DNA of 64,000 nucleotides from an uncultured Lachnospiraceae bacterium (GTDB taxonomy: Bacteria; Bacillota; Clostridia; Lachnospirales; Lachnospiraceae), in contig URSA01000015.1 in the NCBI GenBank assembly GCA_900550475.1, forward strand, positions 1-64,000, in the 5' to 3' direction. Of the stretch, positions 42,888 through 52,682 are shown one piece after another (within the stretch, counting starts at the first letter, position 1; each line of letters opens with the position of its first letter). Made by a program: the position numbers and the translations under genes. Under the pieces are notes generated by a model. It saw only the letters and a program-made list of their open reading frames with translations, did not search any database and was not told the DNA's origin.

Positions 42888-43721
42888 ATGATTTATCGGG
42901 AAATTCCGTTGCAGCTTCCCGGCTCGCTGCCGGGGGCAAAGCTTGTGCTTTATATGCAGGACTATTCGGAAAACATGCTGGTGCAGGAACGCCCGTGCGT
43001 GATCCTGTGTCCGGGCGGCGGTTATCATCATGTCTCGGAGCGTGAGGGAGAGAGCGAGGCATTGCAGTTTCTCTCCATGGGCATGCATGCGGCGGTGTTA
43101 CAATATTCGGTTGCACCGGCGAGATACCCGGTTCAGCTCACGGAGCTGGCGTGGGCGATGCACTGCATAAAGGAGCATGCTGCCGAATGGCATGTGATGC
43201 CGGATAAGATCATCGTGCAGGGAAGCTCGGCGGGCGGACATCTTGCCGCCTGTCTGGGCATGTTCTGGAAAGAGGAATGGCTGCGGAAGGCGGTAAGCGT
43301 GGCGGAATTGCCGGAAGATGTGCTCCGCCCGGCAGGGCTTTTGCTCTGCTACCCCGTGATCACCTCCGGTGAATACGCGCACAGAGGCTCCTTTGAAAAC
43401 CTGCTGGGACAGGAAAGTGAAAAAAGGGATCTGTTGGAAAAGCTTTCTCTGGAAAATCAGGTCAGTGCGGACACGCCGCCGGTTTTTGTGTGGCACACCC
43501 TTACGGACGGCTCCGTTCCGGCAGAAAATTCGCTTCTGCTGGTGAGCGCGCTGCGCAGGCATAATATTTCCACGGAGTTCCATCTGTATCCCGAAGGGCA
43601 CCACGGGCTTGCACTGGCGGGCAGGCTGACGGCGAGCCGTGACGGCAGCCATATGCAGGAGTGCTGCACCTCGTGGATCGGATTGGCAAAGGAATGGCTG
43701 GAGGGAATCTGCAACAGATAG
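42888..43721 (+). CDS. alpha/beta-hydrolase esterase (acetyl-xylan-esterase-like), copy 1
   Basis: A 277-residue cytoplasmic esterase of the BD-FAE/Aes-like group. The oxyanion region is CPGGGYHHVS, the nucleophile lies in GSSAGGH near residues 109-115, the acid in WHTLTDGSVP and the His in GHHGLAL. It is clearly related to the protein at 55099. Such enzymes remove acetyl or other acyl groups from xylo-oligosaccharides. It lies 15 bases after proS and before the GH31 gene, behind GGGAGAAGG. Confidence 0.85.
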   Translation: MIYREIPLQLPGSLPGAKLVLYMQDYSENMLVQERPCVILCPGGGYHHVSEREGESEALQFLSMGMHAAVLQYSVAPARYPVQLTELAWAMHCIKEHAAEWHVMPDKIIVQGSSAGGHLAACLGMFWKEEWLRKAVSVAELPEDVLRPAGLLLCYPVITSGEYAHRGSFENLLGQESEKRDLLEKLSLENQVSADTPPVFVWHTLTDGSVPAENSLLLVSALRRHNISTEFHLYPEGHHGLALAGRLTASRDGSHMQECCTSWIGLAKEWLEGICNR

Positions 43722-43751
43722 ATTCGTAAAAATAATTCGGTAATTCAGGTA

Positions 43752-43781
43752 GAAAAAGAGAGGTATTATTTTTCTCTTTCT
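43752..43781 (+). terminator. possible weak terminator
   Basis: AAAGAGA and TCTCTTT flank a T-rich loop after the esterase gene. A perfect TATAAT (43787-43792) follows and may be the -10 of the GH31 gene, without a good -35. Confidence 0.4.
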
Positions 43782-43857
43782 TTCCTTATAATCAAAGCAC
43801 AGAAAGTTAATTTGAAATAGGAACAGGATAAAAAACTGGTCGGAATGGAGGAGCTGT

Positions 43858-46197
43858 ATGATATTTGGAAATGGATGCTGGCTGCAAAAGGAAGGCTGCG
43901 GATGCTTTTCCCCGCAGGAGGTTTATTTTGAGAAGGTAGAGCCTACAAAGGTAACACTCTGCCTGCCTACAACGAGAATTGTAACGAGAGGAAGCACACT
44001 GGGCGGAATCAACCTGACCATGGTGATCACTTCCCCTGCACCGGAGGTACTGCGTGTGCAGACCTACCACCATATGGGCGCAAAGAAGCGTGAGCCCGAA
44101 TTTGAGCTGGAGCAGAAGGAGGAAATGCCTCTTACCGTTACCAGTGATGAGGAGAAGCTGACGATCGCAAGCGGCAGTCTGACACTGGAAATCCAGAAGA
44201 AGAACTGGTCTATGAGCTACAAAAGGAACGGTGCGCTGATCACCCGCTCCGCAGCCAAGGATCTCGCCTGCATGAAGACGGACTGGAAGGGCGACTGCTA
44301 TGACAAGGGCGACATCACTGAAACCTATATGCGCCAGCAGCTGTCCCTGGGCGTGGGCGAGCTGATATACGGTCTGGGCGAGCGTTTTACCGCGCTTGTG
44401 AAGAACGGACAGAGCGTTTCTATCTGGAACGAGGACGGCGGTACCAGTACATACCAGTCTTACAAAAATATTCCCTTCTATCTTAGCAACAAGGGCTACG
44501 GTGTATTTGTAAACCATTCCGAGAAGGTGGATTTTGAAGTTGCCACGGAGCAGGTGACAAAGGTTGAGTTCTCCGTCGAGGGCGGATATCTGGATTATTA
44601 CCTGTTCAACGGCCCTACCATGAAGGAGGTGCTGAGCCGCTACACGGATCTGACCGGCAAGCCCGCGCTTCCCGCACCCTGGACTTTCGGTTTGTGGCTG
44701 TCCACATCCTTCACTACAAATTACGACGAAGAGACCGTTATGAGCTTCGTAAACGGTATGCTGGACAGAGGCATTCCCTTAAGAACCTTCCACTTTGACT
44801 GCTTCTGGATGAAGGAGTTCCACTGGACGGATTTCGTGTGGGATGCAAGAGTGTTCCCCGATCCTGCGGGCATGCTTTCCCGTATCAAGGCAAAGGGGCT
44901 GAATATCTGCGTCTGGATCAATCCCTACATCGGACAGGAGAGCTGCCTGTTTGCGGAGGGTGTTGAGAAGGGATATTTTGTGAAACGCACAAACGGCGAT
45001 GTATGGCAGTGGGATATGTGGCAGCCCGGAATGGCACTGGTGGACTTTACCAACCCCGAGGCATGCGCATGGTATCAGGAGAAGCTGGCAGGGCTGCTTG
45101 ATATGGGCGTTGACTGCTTCAAGACCGATTTCGGCGAGAGAATCCCTTGGGAGAATGTAGAGTATTACGATCATTCCGACCCGAAGAAGATGCACAATTT
45201 CTATACCTACCTTTACAATAAGACGGTGTACGATATTCTGGAAAAGAAACGCGGCAAGGGGGAGGCAGTGCTGTTTGCACGTTCCGCCACCGCCGGCGGA
45301 CAGAAATTCCCCGTACACTGGGGCGGCGACTGCTGGTCGGATTACGAGTCCATGGAAGAGAGCCTGAGAGGCGGTCTGTCCCTGATGATGTCCGGCTTCG
45401 GCTTCTGGGCGCATGATATCGGAGGCTTTGAGAGCACCTCCACGCCCGATGTATACAAGAGATGGGTTGCGTTTGGTCTGCTTTCCTCCCACAGCCGTCT
45501 GCATGGCAGTACCTCTTACAGGGTGCCCTGGGCGTACGACGAGGAAGCGGTGGATGTAGTCCGTTTCTTCACCAGACTGAAAGCAAAGCTGATGCCGTAT
45601 CTGTATCGGACGGCAATTCAGGCAAACAGAACCGGCGTTCCCACCATGAGAAGCATGGTGCTGGAGTTTACGGAGGATCGCACCTGCCACTATGCAGACA
45701 AACAGTATATGCTGGGCGACAGCCTTCTGGTGGCCCCGATTTTCAACGAGGAGGGCGTGGCGGATTACTACCTGCCTCAGGGCAGCTGGACGAACTTCTT
45801 TACCGGAGAAGTAAAGCAGGGCGGCTGCTGGGTTCAGGAGAAGCATGGCTACCTGAGCATTCCCCTCATGGTGAAGGAGGGCTCCGTGATCGCACTGGGC
45901 GCCCATGACGACAAGCCGGATTACGATTACGGCGACGGCGTGGAGCTTCGTGTCTATGCGCTGAAGGACGGCATTTCTGCGGAGACGGTTGTGTACGGCA
46001 TGGATCAGTCCGCAGAGATTAAGGCTTGCGTGCTGAAGTCCGGAGACAAGATCACCGTCGATGTGGAGAGCAAGCGTCCCTGCAAGGTGCGCCTTGTCAA
46101 TGTGAAAGCACAGAGCTGTACGGGAGCGGCATACAGCGTGGATGGAAGCGATACAGTTCTGACAGATGTGTCAGGGCATGCTGAGTGCGCACTGTAA
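43858..46197 (+). CDS. GH31 alpha-xylosidase (YicI type)
   Basis: A 779-residue cytoplasmic glycoside hydrolase that releases alpha-xylose from the non-reducing end of xyloglucan-type oligosaccharides. The nucleophile is Asp424 (CFKTDFGERIP) and the acid/base is Asp491 (HWGGDCWSDY). These lie near the positions known for E. coli YicI (416 and 482). The N-terminal beta-sandwich, barrel and two C-terminal sheet domains fit the family length. There is no signal peptide. GGAGGAG precedes the ATG. An alpha-glucosidase activity is the main alternative; the KTDFGE nucleophile motif favours xylosidase. Confidence 0.9.
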   Translation: MIFGNGCWLQKEGCGCFSPQEVYFEKVEPTKVTLCLPTTRIVTRGSTLGGINLTMVITSPAPEVLRVQTYHHMGAKKREPEFELEQKEEMPLTVTSDEEKLTIASGSLTLEIQKKNWSMSYKRNGALITRSAAKDLACMKTDWKGDCYDKGDITETYMRQQLSLGVGELIYGLGERFTALVKNGQSVSIWNEDGGTSTYQSYKNIPFYLSNKGYGVFVNHSEKVDFEVATEQVTKVEFSVEGGYLDYYLFNGPTMKEVLSRYTDLTGKPALPAPWTFGLWLSTSFTTNYDEETVMSFVNGMLDRGIPLRTFHFDCFWMKEFHWTDFVWDARVFPDPAGMLSRIKAKGLNICVWINPYIGQESCLFAEGVEKGYFVKRTNGDVWQWDMWQPGMALVDFTNPEACAWYQEKLAGLLDMGVDCFKTDFGERIPWENVEYYDHSDPKKMHNFYTYLYNKTVYDILEKKRGKGEAVLFARSATAGGQKFPVHWGGDCWSDYESMEESLRGGLSLMMSGFGFWAHDIGGFESTSTPDVYKRWVAFGLLSSHSRLHGSTSYRVPWAYDEEAVDVVRFFTRLKAKLMPYLYRTAIQANRTGVPTMRSMVLEFTEDRTCHYADKQYMLGDSLLVAPIFNEEGVADYYLPQGSWTNFFTGEVKQGGCWVQEKHGYLSIPLMVKEGSVIALGAHDDKPDYDYGDGVELRVYALKDGISAETVVYGMDQSAEIKACVLKSGDKITVDVESKRPCKVRLVNVKAQSCTGAAYSVDGSDTVLTDVSGHAECAL

Positions 46198-46239
46198 GGA
46201 TGGCGCAGCACCGCAAAGCATCTGTGAAATGGAGATAGC

Positions 46240-48039
46240 ATGAAACAAAAAAGGAATCGATTACTGGAACTGATGAGTAACAGAAAAATCGGGCAGCAGC
46301 TTTACATGATTTATGTGCTTGCCGTTTTCTTTCCCATAGCCGTGATCGGTTCCTTTTTGCTTGTCAATACCTCCAAGCTTCTGACAAATTATTATCGGAA
46401 CCTGTTGGAATCGGACAACCTGAGGGTGAAGACGATCCTGTTCGAGCTGACGACGCAGGTTTACAATATTTCCGAGAGCATTTCCTTTGAGGACAGTCTC
46501 CAGAAAATCCTGTCGGATGCCGACGGGAGCGGTGGGGAAAATATTGCGTACTCCTACACCACCATTGACAACTATATATCCAATCACGCGGAAATCGAGG
46601 ACATTACCGTATACACGGACAATCCGGTGGCGGCGGGGTATATGCACTTTGCCGGCGTGGACGATGAGATCCGCGAGACGGAATGGTATCGGAGAGCAAC
46701 GTCCCAGGTAGGAGTGTTCTGGGTTCCCATGGAGAAACGTGACAGATACGGAAATTCCTACTGGAACCTTGCTCTGGTGAGAAAGATTACTGTGATTGGA
46801 AGCGAGTATCAGGCTGTTTTGGTGATCCAGCTCAGCGACAATTATCTGCAGACCCGCATCCGCAGCAGCGAATACCGCATCATGGCGTCTGCGGACGACG
46901 GAAGGATCTTTTACAGCTCTACAAGGATGGGCTACGGGGAAGAACAATCCATTTATATCAATTATGATGATTCCTATTATGAGTATCTGGGGCCTGTCTG
47001 GGAGGATGCAAACAGGCTCTTTACAAAAATATCGACGCTTCACCTCTACCAGTCCGACAGCCGTGTTTACATTGTTACTATGCATGAGACGGCGTATTAT
47101 GACATCCGCAACATTATCTTTACCTGTCTGCTCATCATCCTGCTGGCGGTGGCGGTTCCGGCGGTACTGATCCATTACTTTACCGGCTATTTTACCGGGC
47201 GTGTGGATGTGCTCCGCAAGGAGATGAAAAAGGCGAGCAACGAGGAATACAGCTCGGCACAGCCCTTCGGCGGGGAGGACGAGCTTTCGGAAACCTTCGC
47301 CGATCTGCAGGTGATGGTGCAGAAGATCAAGGAGAAGGATGCCAAGGTGTACGAGGCAAAGCTCTCAGAACAGCAGCTACTGAACGAACAGCAGGTTATG
47401 GAGATGAAGATGCTTGCCAGCCAGATCAACCCGCATTTTCTCTATAACACACTGGAGAGTATCCGCATGCAGGCACTGACGGCAGGAAACAGGGAAGTGG
47501 CAAACTCTATCAAACTTTTGGGAAAATCCATGCGGTACGTGCTGGAGAACACGGGTACTTCCATGGTGAGCCTGAAAAAAGAGCTTGATTACATGGAAAC
47601 CTATCTGCAGATCCAGCGGATACGCTTCGGGGACAGGGTCAATTACCGGATCGGTACGGAACAGGATATGAATCTGGACGATTACATGCTTCTGCCGCTT
47701 CTGATCCAGCCGATTGTGGAAAATGCCATTCTTCACGGCCTGGAACAGGTGGAGGAGAACGGCAGGATCGATATCACGGTGGAGGCGCCGGAAGACCAGT
47801 ACCTCAGGATCACCATTGCGGACAACGGCTGCGGCATGGACAGCGAGGAGTTGGAGCTTCTGCGCGGCAGGATGGCGCAGCGCACCATCGACCGCAGTAA
47901 AAGCATCGGTCTGTGCAATATCAACCAACGGATCCGGCTCTGCTACGGTGATGAGTACGGCATGCAGATCGACAGCACGCCGGGCGAAGGCACCGTAATT
48001 ATTGTCAAATTGCCCATAAAGCACCCGGACCGGGATTAG
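46240..48039 (+). CDS. YesM-type sensor histidine kinase
   Basis: A 599-residue membrane kinase. Helices lie near residues 20-45 and 290-312 and enclose a large extracytoplasmic sensor domain. A HAMP region follows, then the His_kinase domain with the phospho-acceptor in NPHFLYNTLESIRM (near residue 400) and an ATPase domain (PLLIQPIVENAI, DNGCGM). Its partner is probably the AraC-type YesN regulator at 55969-57540. It should respond to an extracellular sugar and control the transport genes between them. Confidence 0.93.
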   Translation: MKQKRNRLLELMSNRKIGQQLYMIYVLAVFFPIAVIGSFLLVNTSKLLTNYYRNLLESDNLRVKTILFELTTQVYNISESISFEDSLQKILSDADGSGGENIAYSYTTIDNYISNHAEIEDITVYTDNPVAAGYMHFAGVDDEIRETEWYRRATSQVGVFWVPMEKRDRYGNSYWNLALVRKITVIGSEYQAVLVIQLSDNYLQTRIRSSEYRIMASADDGRIFYSSTRMGYGEEQSIYINYDDSYYEYLGPVWEDANRLFTKISTLHLYQSDSRVYIVTMHETAYYDIRNIIFTCLLIILLAVAVPAVLIHYFTGYFTGRVDVLRKEMKKASNEEYSSAQPFGGEDELSETFADLQVMVQKIKEKDAKVYEAKLSEQQLLNEQQVMEMKMLASQINPHFLYNTLESIRMQALTAGNREVANSIKLLGKSMRYVLENTGTSMVSLKKELDYMETYLQIQRIRFGDRVNYRIGTEQDMNLDDYMLLPLLIQPIVENAILHGLEQVEENGRIDITVEAPEDQYLRITIADNGCGMDSEELELLRGRMAQRTIDRSKSIGLCNINQRIRLCYGDEYGMQIDSTPGEGTVIIVKLPIKHPDRD

Positions 48040-48182
48040 AAGATGATATTAATGTACAATTTTGCCCGTATAAGATGTCAAAAAGGAATGGTTTTTTTTA
48101 CAGGAGGATTCCTATAAAATCATGTTAAAGCGTATGGCTTTGTGCGCATAGTGCGCGCAGCAAAATTATAGGAGGATGCAAA

Positions 48183-50000
48183 ATGAAAAAGTTCAGAAAG
48201 CTACTTGCTGCTGTACTGTCATTGGGAATGATCCTGTCTGTTCAGCCCGTATCTGCGGCTCAGGACGCATCAGGTCTTGTTGACGGAACAGCATACCTCA
48301 ACATCAACAACGCCGACTGGAGCGAGTTTGATGCTGAGTGGACCAATGCAGAAATTACCGGAGACGGAACCTATACCGTAGGTATGGTTGCAAAAGAGGG
48401 TCAGTCCCTGGTACAGTTTAACGCTCTTGAGGTTGTAAACGGAGAGTCCGTTCTCGGAACCGGCTGTGTGCTGACAGTTGACAGCATTAAGATCAACGGT
48501 GAAGAGGTTGAGCTTCAGGGCAAGAGCTACACCTGCTCCGCAGATGGTGCCGGTGTAACGACCCGTGTTAATATTTACAATGAGTGGAACACTCCCGATG
48601 CTACCGCCACCGCAGGAGATGACAAGCATCTTGACTGCCGTGTTGCAGAGGGAAGCGTTGAGGATGCAGTTGCATGCCTCTTCTCCAGCGATTATGTAAA
48701 TGCTTCTTCCAACAGCGGATTCCTTGTAGATTCCCTGGAAGTTACCTTCACTGTTTCCGGTTACGGCACCTCCGGTGCTGCTGCAGAGGGCGGCGCAGTT
48801 GTGACAGCAGAAGGCCCTGCTATCGCACACCTGTCCATCAACAAGGATGACTGGAGTGAGTACGCAGCAGATTATGTAGACGCAGAGATCACCGGAGACG
48901 GTACCTACACAGTTTCCATGACCACCGCAGATCCTATCAATCTGGCACAGTTCAACGCACTTCAGGTTGCAAACGGCGAGCTTCTGATGGGTACCGCATG
49001 CGTACTGACCGTTGACAGCATCAAGATCAACGGTGAGGAAGTAGAGCTTCAGGGTCCCAGCTATACCTGCTCCGCAGACGGCGGCGGTATTGATACCCGT
49101 GTAAACCTTTACAATGAGTGGAATGCTCCCGATCCTACCGCTACCGCAGGCGATGACAGCCATCTTGACCAGCGTATTGCTTCCGGCAATCTGGAAGATG
49201 CAACCGCAATGCTGTTCTCCGCCGATTACCTGACCGCAGGTCTTACCTCCATCGAGGTTACCTTCACGGTAAGCGGCTTCAGCGCATCTGCTGAAGGGGG
49301 AGAGGCTGCTGAGGTTCCCGGTGTTGACCTGAACGGCACCTACAATGCATACTTTGGTCTGCAGACACCTACATACAGCTTCAGAAACGCATTTGATGAT
49401 GCTACATACGGCAGAGATACCGAGTACTTCAATCAGGTTACAGGATGGGACAGCGATAACAACGCAATCAAGAGAGAGGGTACCTTTACGGATGCCGTGA
49501 TCGCAGGAAACGGAACTTATACCGTATCTGTAAGCGGTCTGGATCTTGCAGGTGACTTCGATTCTCAGGATTACTTCAACCTGCTCTTCCTTTCCACGGA
49601 TATCCCGAATACCGGAGAGATTACCATCTCTGATATGAAGCTGAATGTCGGCGGTTCCGATGTTTCCATCAACCCGATCCTCAGCCCGGATTCTGTAAAC
49701 TATGTCAACATGCTGATCCAGAATATCTGGAATGATGATGTTAAGACAATCGGATACTATATGGTACCGCCCACGGAGATGAGCATTACCTTCACCGTTT
49801 CCGGTTTCGCATATGACAAGGCTGCTGACGAGGCACCTGCAGCAACCGAGGCACCCGCAGCCGATACGGCAGCACCTGCAGAGGATACTGCAAGCAGCAG
49901 CAACACCGGTCTGATCATCGGTATCGTTGTGGCAGTTGTAGTGGTAGCCGCAGTGGTAGCAGTTGTAGTAGTTTCCAAGAAGAAAAAAGAAAGCAAGTAA
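48183..50000 (+). CDS. surface protein with repeated domains and C-terminal membrane anchor
   Basis: A 605-residue exported protein. The signal peptide ends VSAAQ near residue 28. Two similar modules of about 170 residues start near 33 and 218; both carry DWSE, ITGDGTYTV, LTVDSIKINGEEVELQG and CSADG. A third, divergent module (about 380-550) repeats the GNGTYTV element. An Ala/Pro/Thr-rich linker, a Val-rich membrane helix (577-598) and a KKKKESK tail close the protein. There is no catalytic motif or LPxTG. The beta-rich modules are probably carbohydrate-binding (inference). TAGGAGG precedes the ATG. A long antisense frame across the gene is a shadow. Confidence 0.75.
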   Translation: MKKFRKLLAAVLSLGMILSVQPVSAAQDASGLVDGTAYLNINNADWSEFDAEWTNAEITGDGTYTVGMVAKEGQSLVQFNALEVVNGESVLGTGCVLTVDSIKINGEEVELQGKSYTCSADGAGVTTRVNIYNEWNTPDATATAGDDKHLDCRVAEGSVEDAVACLFSSDYVNASSNSGFLVDSLEVTFTVSGYGTSGAAAEGGAVVTAEGPAIAHLSINKDDWSEYAADYVDAEITGDGTYTVSMTTADPINLAQFNALQVANGELLMGTACVLTVDSIKINGEEVELQGPSYTCSADGGGIDTRVNLYNEWNAPDPTATAGDDSHLDQRIASGNLEDATAMLFSADYLTAGLTSIEVTFTVSGFSASAEGGEAAEVPGVDLNGTYNAYFGLQTPTYSFRNAFDDATYGRDTEYFNQVTGWDSDNNAIKREGTFTDAVIAGNGTYTVSVSGLDLAGDFDSQDYFNLLFLSTDIPNTGEITISDMKLNVGGSDVSINPILSPDSVNYVNMLIQNIWNDDVKTIGYYMVPPTEMSITFTVSGFAYDKAADEAPAATEAPAADTAAPAEDTASSSNTGLIIGIVVAVVVVAAVVAVVVVSKKKKESK

Positions 50001-50023
50001 TTGAATTGAATGCATGATTTTTC

Positions 50024-50058
50024 AGGACTGCCGCTCTTCGGAGCGACAGTCCTTTTTT
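50024..50058 (+). terminator. rho-independent terminator with TTCG loop
   Basis: AGGACTGCCGCTC (50024-50036) pairs with GAGCGACAGTCCT (50041-50053) around a TTCG tetraloop, followed by T6. Confidence 0.93.
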
Positions 50059-50147
50059 GGACTTCTTTTTAGATTTCTCAAACGGGAATTAAAAATTACT
50101 GTATTTTCTATCAAGTATTTGCGGTATCTTTCAAAGCCCCTGTTTTG

Positions 50148-50153
50148 TATAAT
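50148..50153 (+). promoter_or_regulatory. -10 box of the Lpl-type transporter operon
   Basis: A perfect TATAAT preceded by TG (extended -10) lies 60 bases before the ATG at 50213. The -35 region (TATCTT) is poor, as expected for an activator-dependent promoter; YesN is the candidate. Confidence 0.55.
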
Positions 50154-50212
50154 AAAGATAACTTCTGAGAAAGAGGATAAGTCTGTCAATAACAGATTTA
50201 GGGAGGTATCGA

Positions 50213-51667
50213 ATGAAAAAAGGAACGACAGGAAAGGAAAAGGCAGCGGGCTATGTCTACTATGTGCTGCGAATCGGTGCACTGATGTCCGCACTGCTGA
50301 TGTTTCTTCCCGCACTGAATCCGGCAAGGATCTGTGATTATGTGAACAAGAATATGTCGCTTCTCACATCAGCCATTTCTTATTCCGAACTGGTAAAGAA
50401 CTGTATTCGAGCATTTAATCAGGGCTGGGTACAGAAATCAAGCTTTATACTTTTGTCCGGAGCCAGCATTGTGACTTGTCTGGGCATTATTGCAACGGCG
50501 GTGACCGCATGTATGTCCGCCGGCAATCTGAAAATGAAAAAGACCGGCAACTGGTTTGCGATTGCGGGCGGTATAGTGGAAATTCTGGGTCTTATGGGAA
50601 TTTATCTGGCATATACGCAGGTGGCTGCCACAAGCAGACCGGAGAAGGTTCTGCCCTCCTTTGAACAGGGCGACTGGCTGCTCTTTCTGATCATTGCGAT
50701 TCTGACAACACTTTCCGCTCTGATTGTCCAGATCCTGCTTCCGAAGCCGGAGAAAACGGACAAATTCGAGATGGAGTCCAAATATAAATTATTCCTGATG
50801 TTTCTTCCGTTTGCGGTGCTTGCCTTTGCATTCAGCTATCTGCCTCTGTACGGCTGGCGCTATGCATTCTATGATTATACGGCGGGAGGAACGCTCTCCT
50901 CAGAAAACTTCGTAGGCTTCAAGTGGTTTACGACTCTGATAGCAAATGAGACCACAAGAAACGACGTGATCCGTGTATTGCGCAATACACTGGCAATGAG
51001 CGGTCTGGGAATCCTGACCAGCTGGCTGCCCCTTGCGTTTGCAATCTTCCTGTCGGAGATCAAGAACATGAGAGTCCGCCGCTTTATCCAGACGTTTACC
51101 ACGATCCCCAACTTCATCAGCTGGGTTTTGGTATATGCAATCGCACTTGCTATTTTCTCCACGGACGGATTTATCAGCAGCGTATTTACCAACATGGGAA
51201 TCTGGACGGAAGGAAAGAATATGCTGATGGGAAGCTCCCACATCTGGCTGAAAATGCTGGCATGGGGTACCTGGAAGGGTATCGGCTGGAGCGCCATCAT
51301 CTACATAGCCGGCATTTCCGGTATTGACCAGCAGCTTTACGAGGCGGCCACGGTGGACGGCGCCGGACGCTTCCAGAAGATGTGGCACATTACGGTGCCG
51401 GGTCTGATTCCGACCTATATGGTGCTTCTGCTGATGTCAGTGGCAGGTGTCCTGAGCAACGGTATGGATCAGTACCTGAACTTCCAGAACGCACAGAACT
51501 CCAGCTACATTCAGGTGCTCGACCTGTATGTGTACCAGCTGGGTATCGACAGCGGTTCGATTCCTCTCTCCACGGTAATCGGCATGGTGAAATCCTTAGT
51601 CAGTGTCATTCTGTTATTTGGCGCTAACGGCATTTCCAAGCTGATCCGCGGCGAAAGCATTGTATAA
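50213..51667 (+). CDS. LplB-type ABC permease with an extra N-terminal membrane domain
   Basis: A 484-residue membrane protein. The last 300 residues are a standard LplB/YteP-type permease with six helices and the EAA loop (YEAATVDGAGRFQKMWHITVP). The first 180 residues are an unusual addition with four predicted helices (near 18-34, 80-103, 112-133, 147-168). Ordinary LplB proteins are about 300-320 residues long. The extension is not recognised. GGGAGGT precedes the ATG. Confidence 0.88.
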   Translation: MKKGTTGKEKAAGYVYYVLRIGALMSALLMFLPALNPARICDYVNKNMSLLTSAISYSELVKNCIRAFNQGWVQKSSFILLSGASIVTCLGIIATAVTACMSAGNLKMKKTGNWFAIAGGIVEILGLMGIYLAYTQVAATSRPEKVLPSFEQGDWLLFLIIAILTTLSALIVQILLPKPEKTDKFEMESKYKLFLMFLPFAVLAFAFSYLPLYGWRYAFYDYTAGGTLSSENFVGFKWFTTLIANETTRNDVIRVLRNTLAMSGLGILTSWLPLAFAIFLSEIKNMRVRRFIQTFTTIPNFISWVLVYAIALAIFSTDGFISSVFTNMGIWTEGKNMLMGSSHIWLKMLAWGTWKGIGWSAIIYIAGISGIDQQLYEAATVDGAGRFQKMWHITVPGLIPTYMVLLLMSVAGVLSNGMDQYLNFQNAQNSSYIQVLDLYVYQLGIDSGSIPLSTVIGMVKSLVSVILLFGANGISKLIRGESIV

Positions 51668-51679
51668 GGAGGTGTCGAC

Positions 51680-52645
51680 ATGGCGAAAACAGCACAGGAA
51701 AAATTAGATGCAAAGAGAGAAAAGCAGTATTATAAGACACACAAGCGTACCTTTAAGCTGAAGCCGGGCGATATTGTGTTCAGTATTCTGAACTACACCT
51801 TCTTCCTGGTATTCACGATAAGCTGTATCTTCCCTTTTTACTACCTCTTCATCAACACGATTTCTTCCAATGATCTGGTGAGAAAGGGTGCGATCAACTT
51901 TATTCCGAGAGGACTGAACATTGACAACTATATCTCCCTGCTGAATGCGGGCGAGGTGGGGCAGGCATTTATGGTATCCATTGCGAGAACCCTTCTGGGT
52001 ACGGCGCTGATGGTGCTTGCCTCCGCCTTTGTGGGATACCTTGTGACAAAGCAGGAAATGTGGCACAGGAAATTCTGGTATCGCTTCCTTGTGATCACAA
52101 TGTACTTCAATGCAGGTATCATCCCCTGGTATCTGAATATGTCCATGCTGGGACTGACCAACAACTTTATGGCATACATCATTCCCGGTATCGTGGCACC
52201 CTACAATATCATTCTGGTAAAGACCTATATTGAATCCATCCCGGCGGAGCTGGAGGAGAGTGCATTCATGGACGGTGCCAGCTACATGACCATTTTCAGA
52301 AAGATCATCTGGCCGCTCAGCAAGCCGATTCTTGCAACCATTGCCATATTCGGTGCGGTGGGTCACTGGAACTCCTTTACGGACTCCCTGATCCTCATGC
52401 AGAACGCTCCGGAGCTTTATACATTGCAGCACAGACTGTATATTTACCTGCAGGGTGCGTCCAACCTGTCGGCGCTGTTCAACTCCGGTACCGGTATCAG
52501 CGAGACGACCATGACCAGTATGATGAACACCAAGGTAATCAAGTATACCATTTCCATGGTGTCCATTATCCCGATCCTGTTGGTATATCCGTTCATGCAG
52601 CGCTATTTTGAAAAAGGTATTATGCTGGGAGCCGTAAAGGGCTGA
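51680..52645 (+). CDS. LplC/YtcP-type ABC permease
   Basis: A 321-residue membrane subunit with about six helices and an EAA loop near 196-214 (EESAFMDGASYMTIFRKIIWP). The Lpl/Ytc class imports complex oligosaccharides such as those from plant wall. It follows the LplB-type gene by 12 bases behind AAGGAGG. The locus encodes no ATPase. Confidence 0.92.
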   Translation: MAKTAQEKLDAKREKQYYKTHKRTFKLKPGDIVFSILNYTFFLVFTISCIFPFYYLFINTISSNDLVRKGAINFIPRGLNIDNYISLLNAGEVGQAFMVSIARTLLGTALMVLASAFVGYLVTKQEMWHRKFWYRFLVITMYFNAGIIPWYLNMSMLGLTNNFMAYIIPGIVAPYNIILVKTYIESIPAELEESAFMDGASYMTIFRKIIWPLSKPILATIAIFGAVGHWNSFTDSLILMQNAPELYTLQHRLYIYLQGASNLSALFNSGTGISETTMTSMMNTKVIKYTISMVSIIPILLVYPFMQRYFEKGIMLGAVKG

Positions 52646-52682
52646 TATCCGGCAAAATATAAAAGAAAACAAGGAGGATTGT

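Noticed and set aside
48270..50015. 581-codon open frame on the minus strand
   Set aside because: It mirrors the plus-strand surface-protein gene, has no ribosome site or recognisable domain, and a Cys/Ile-rich composition typical of an antisense shadow.
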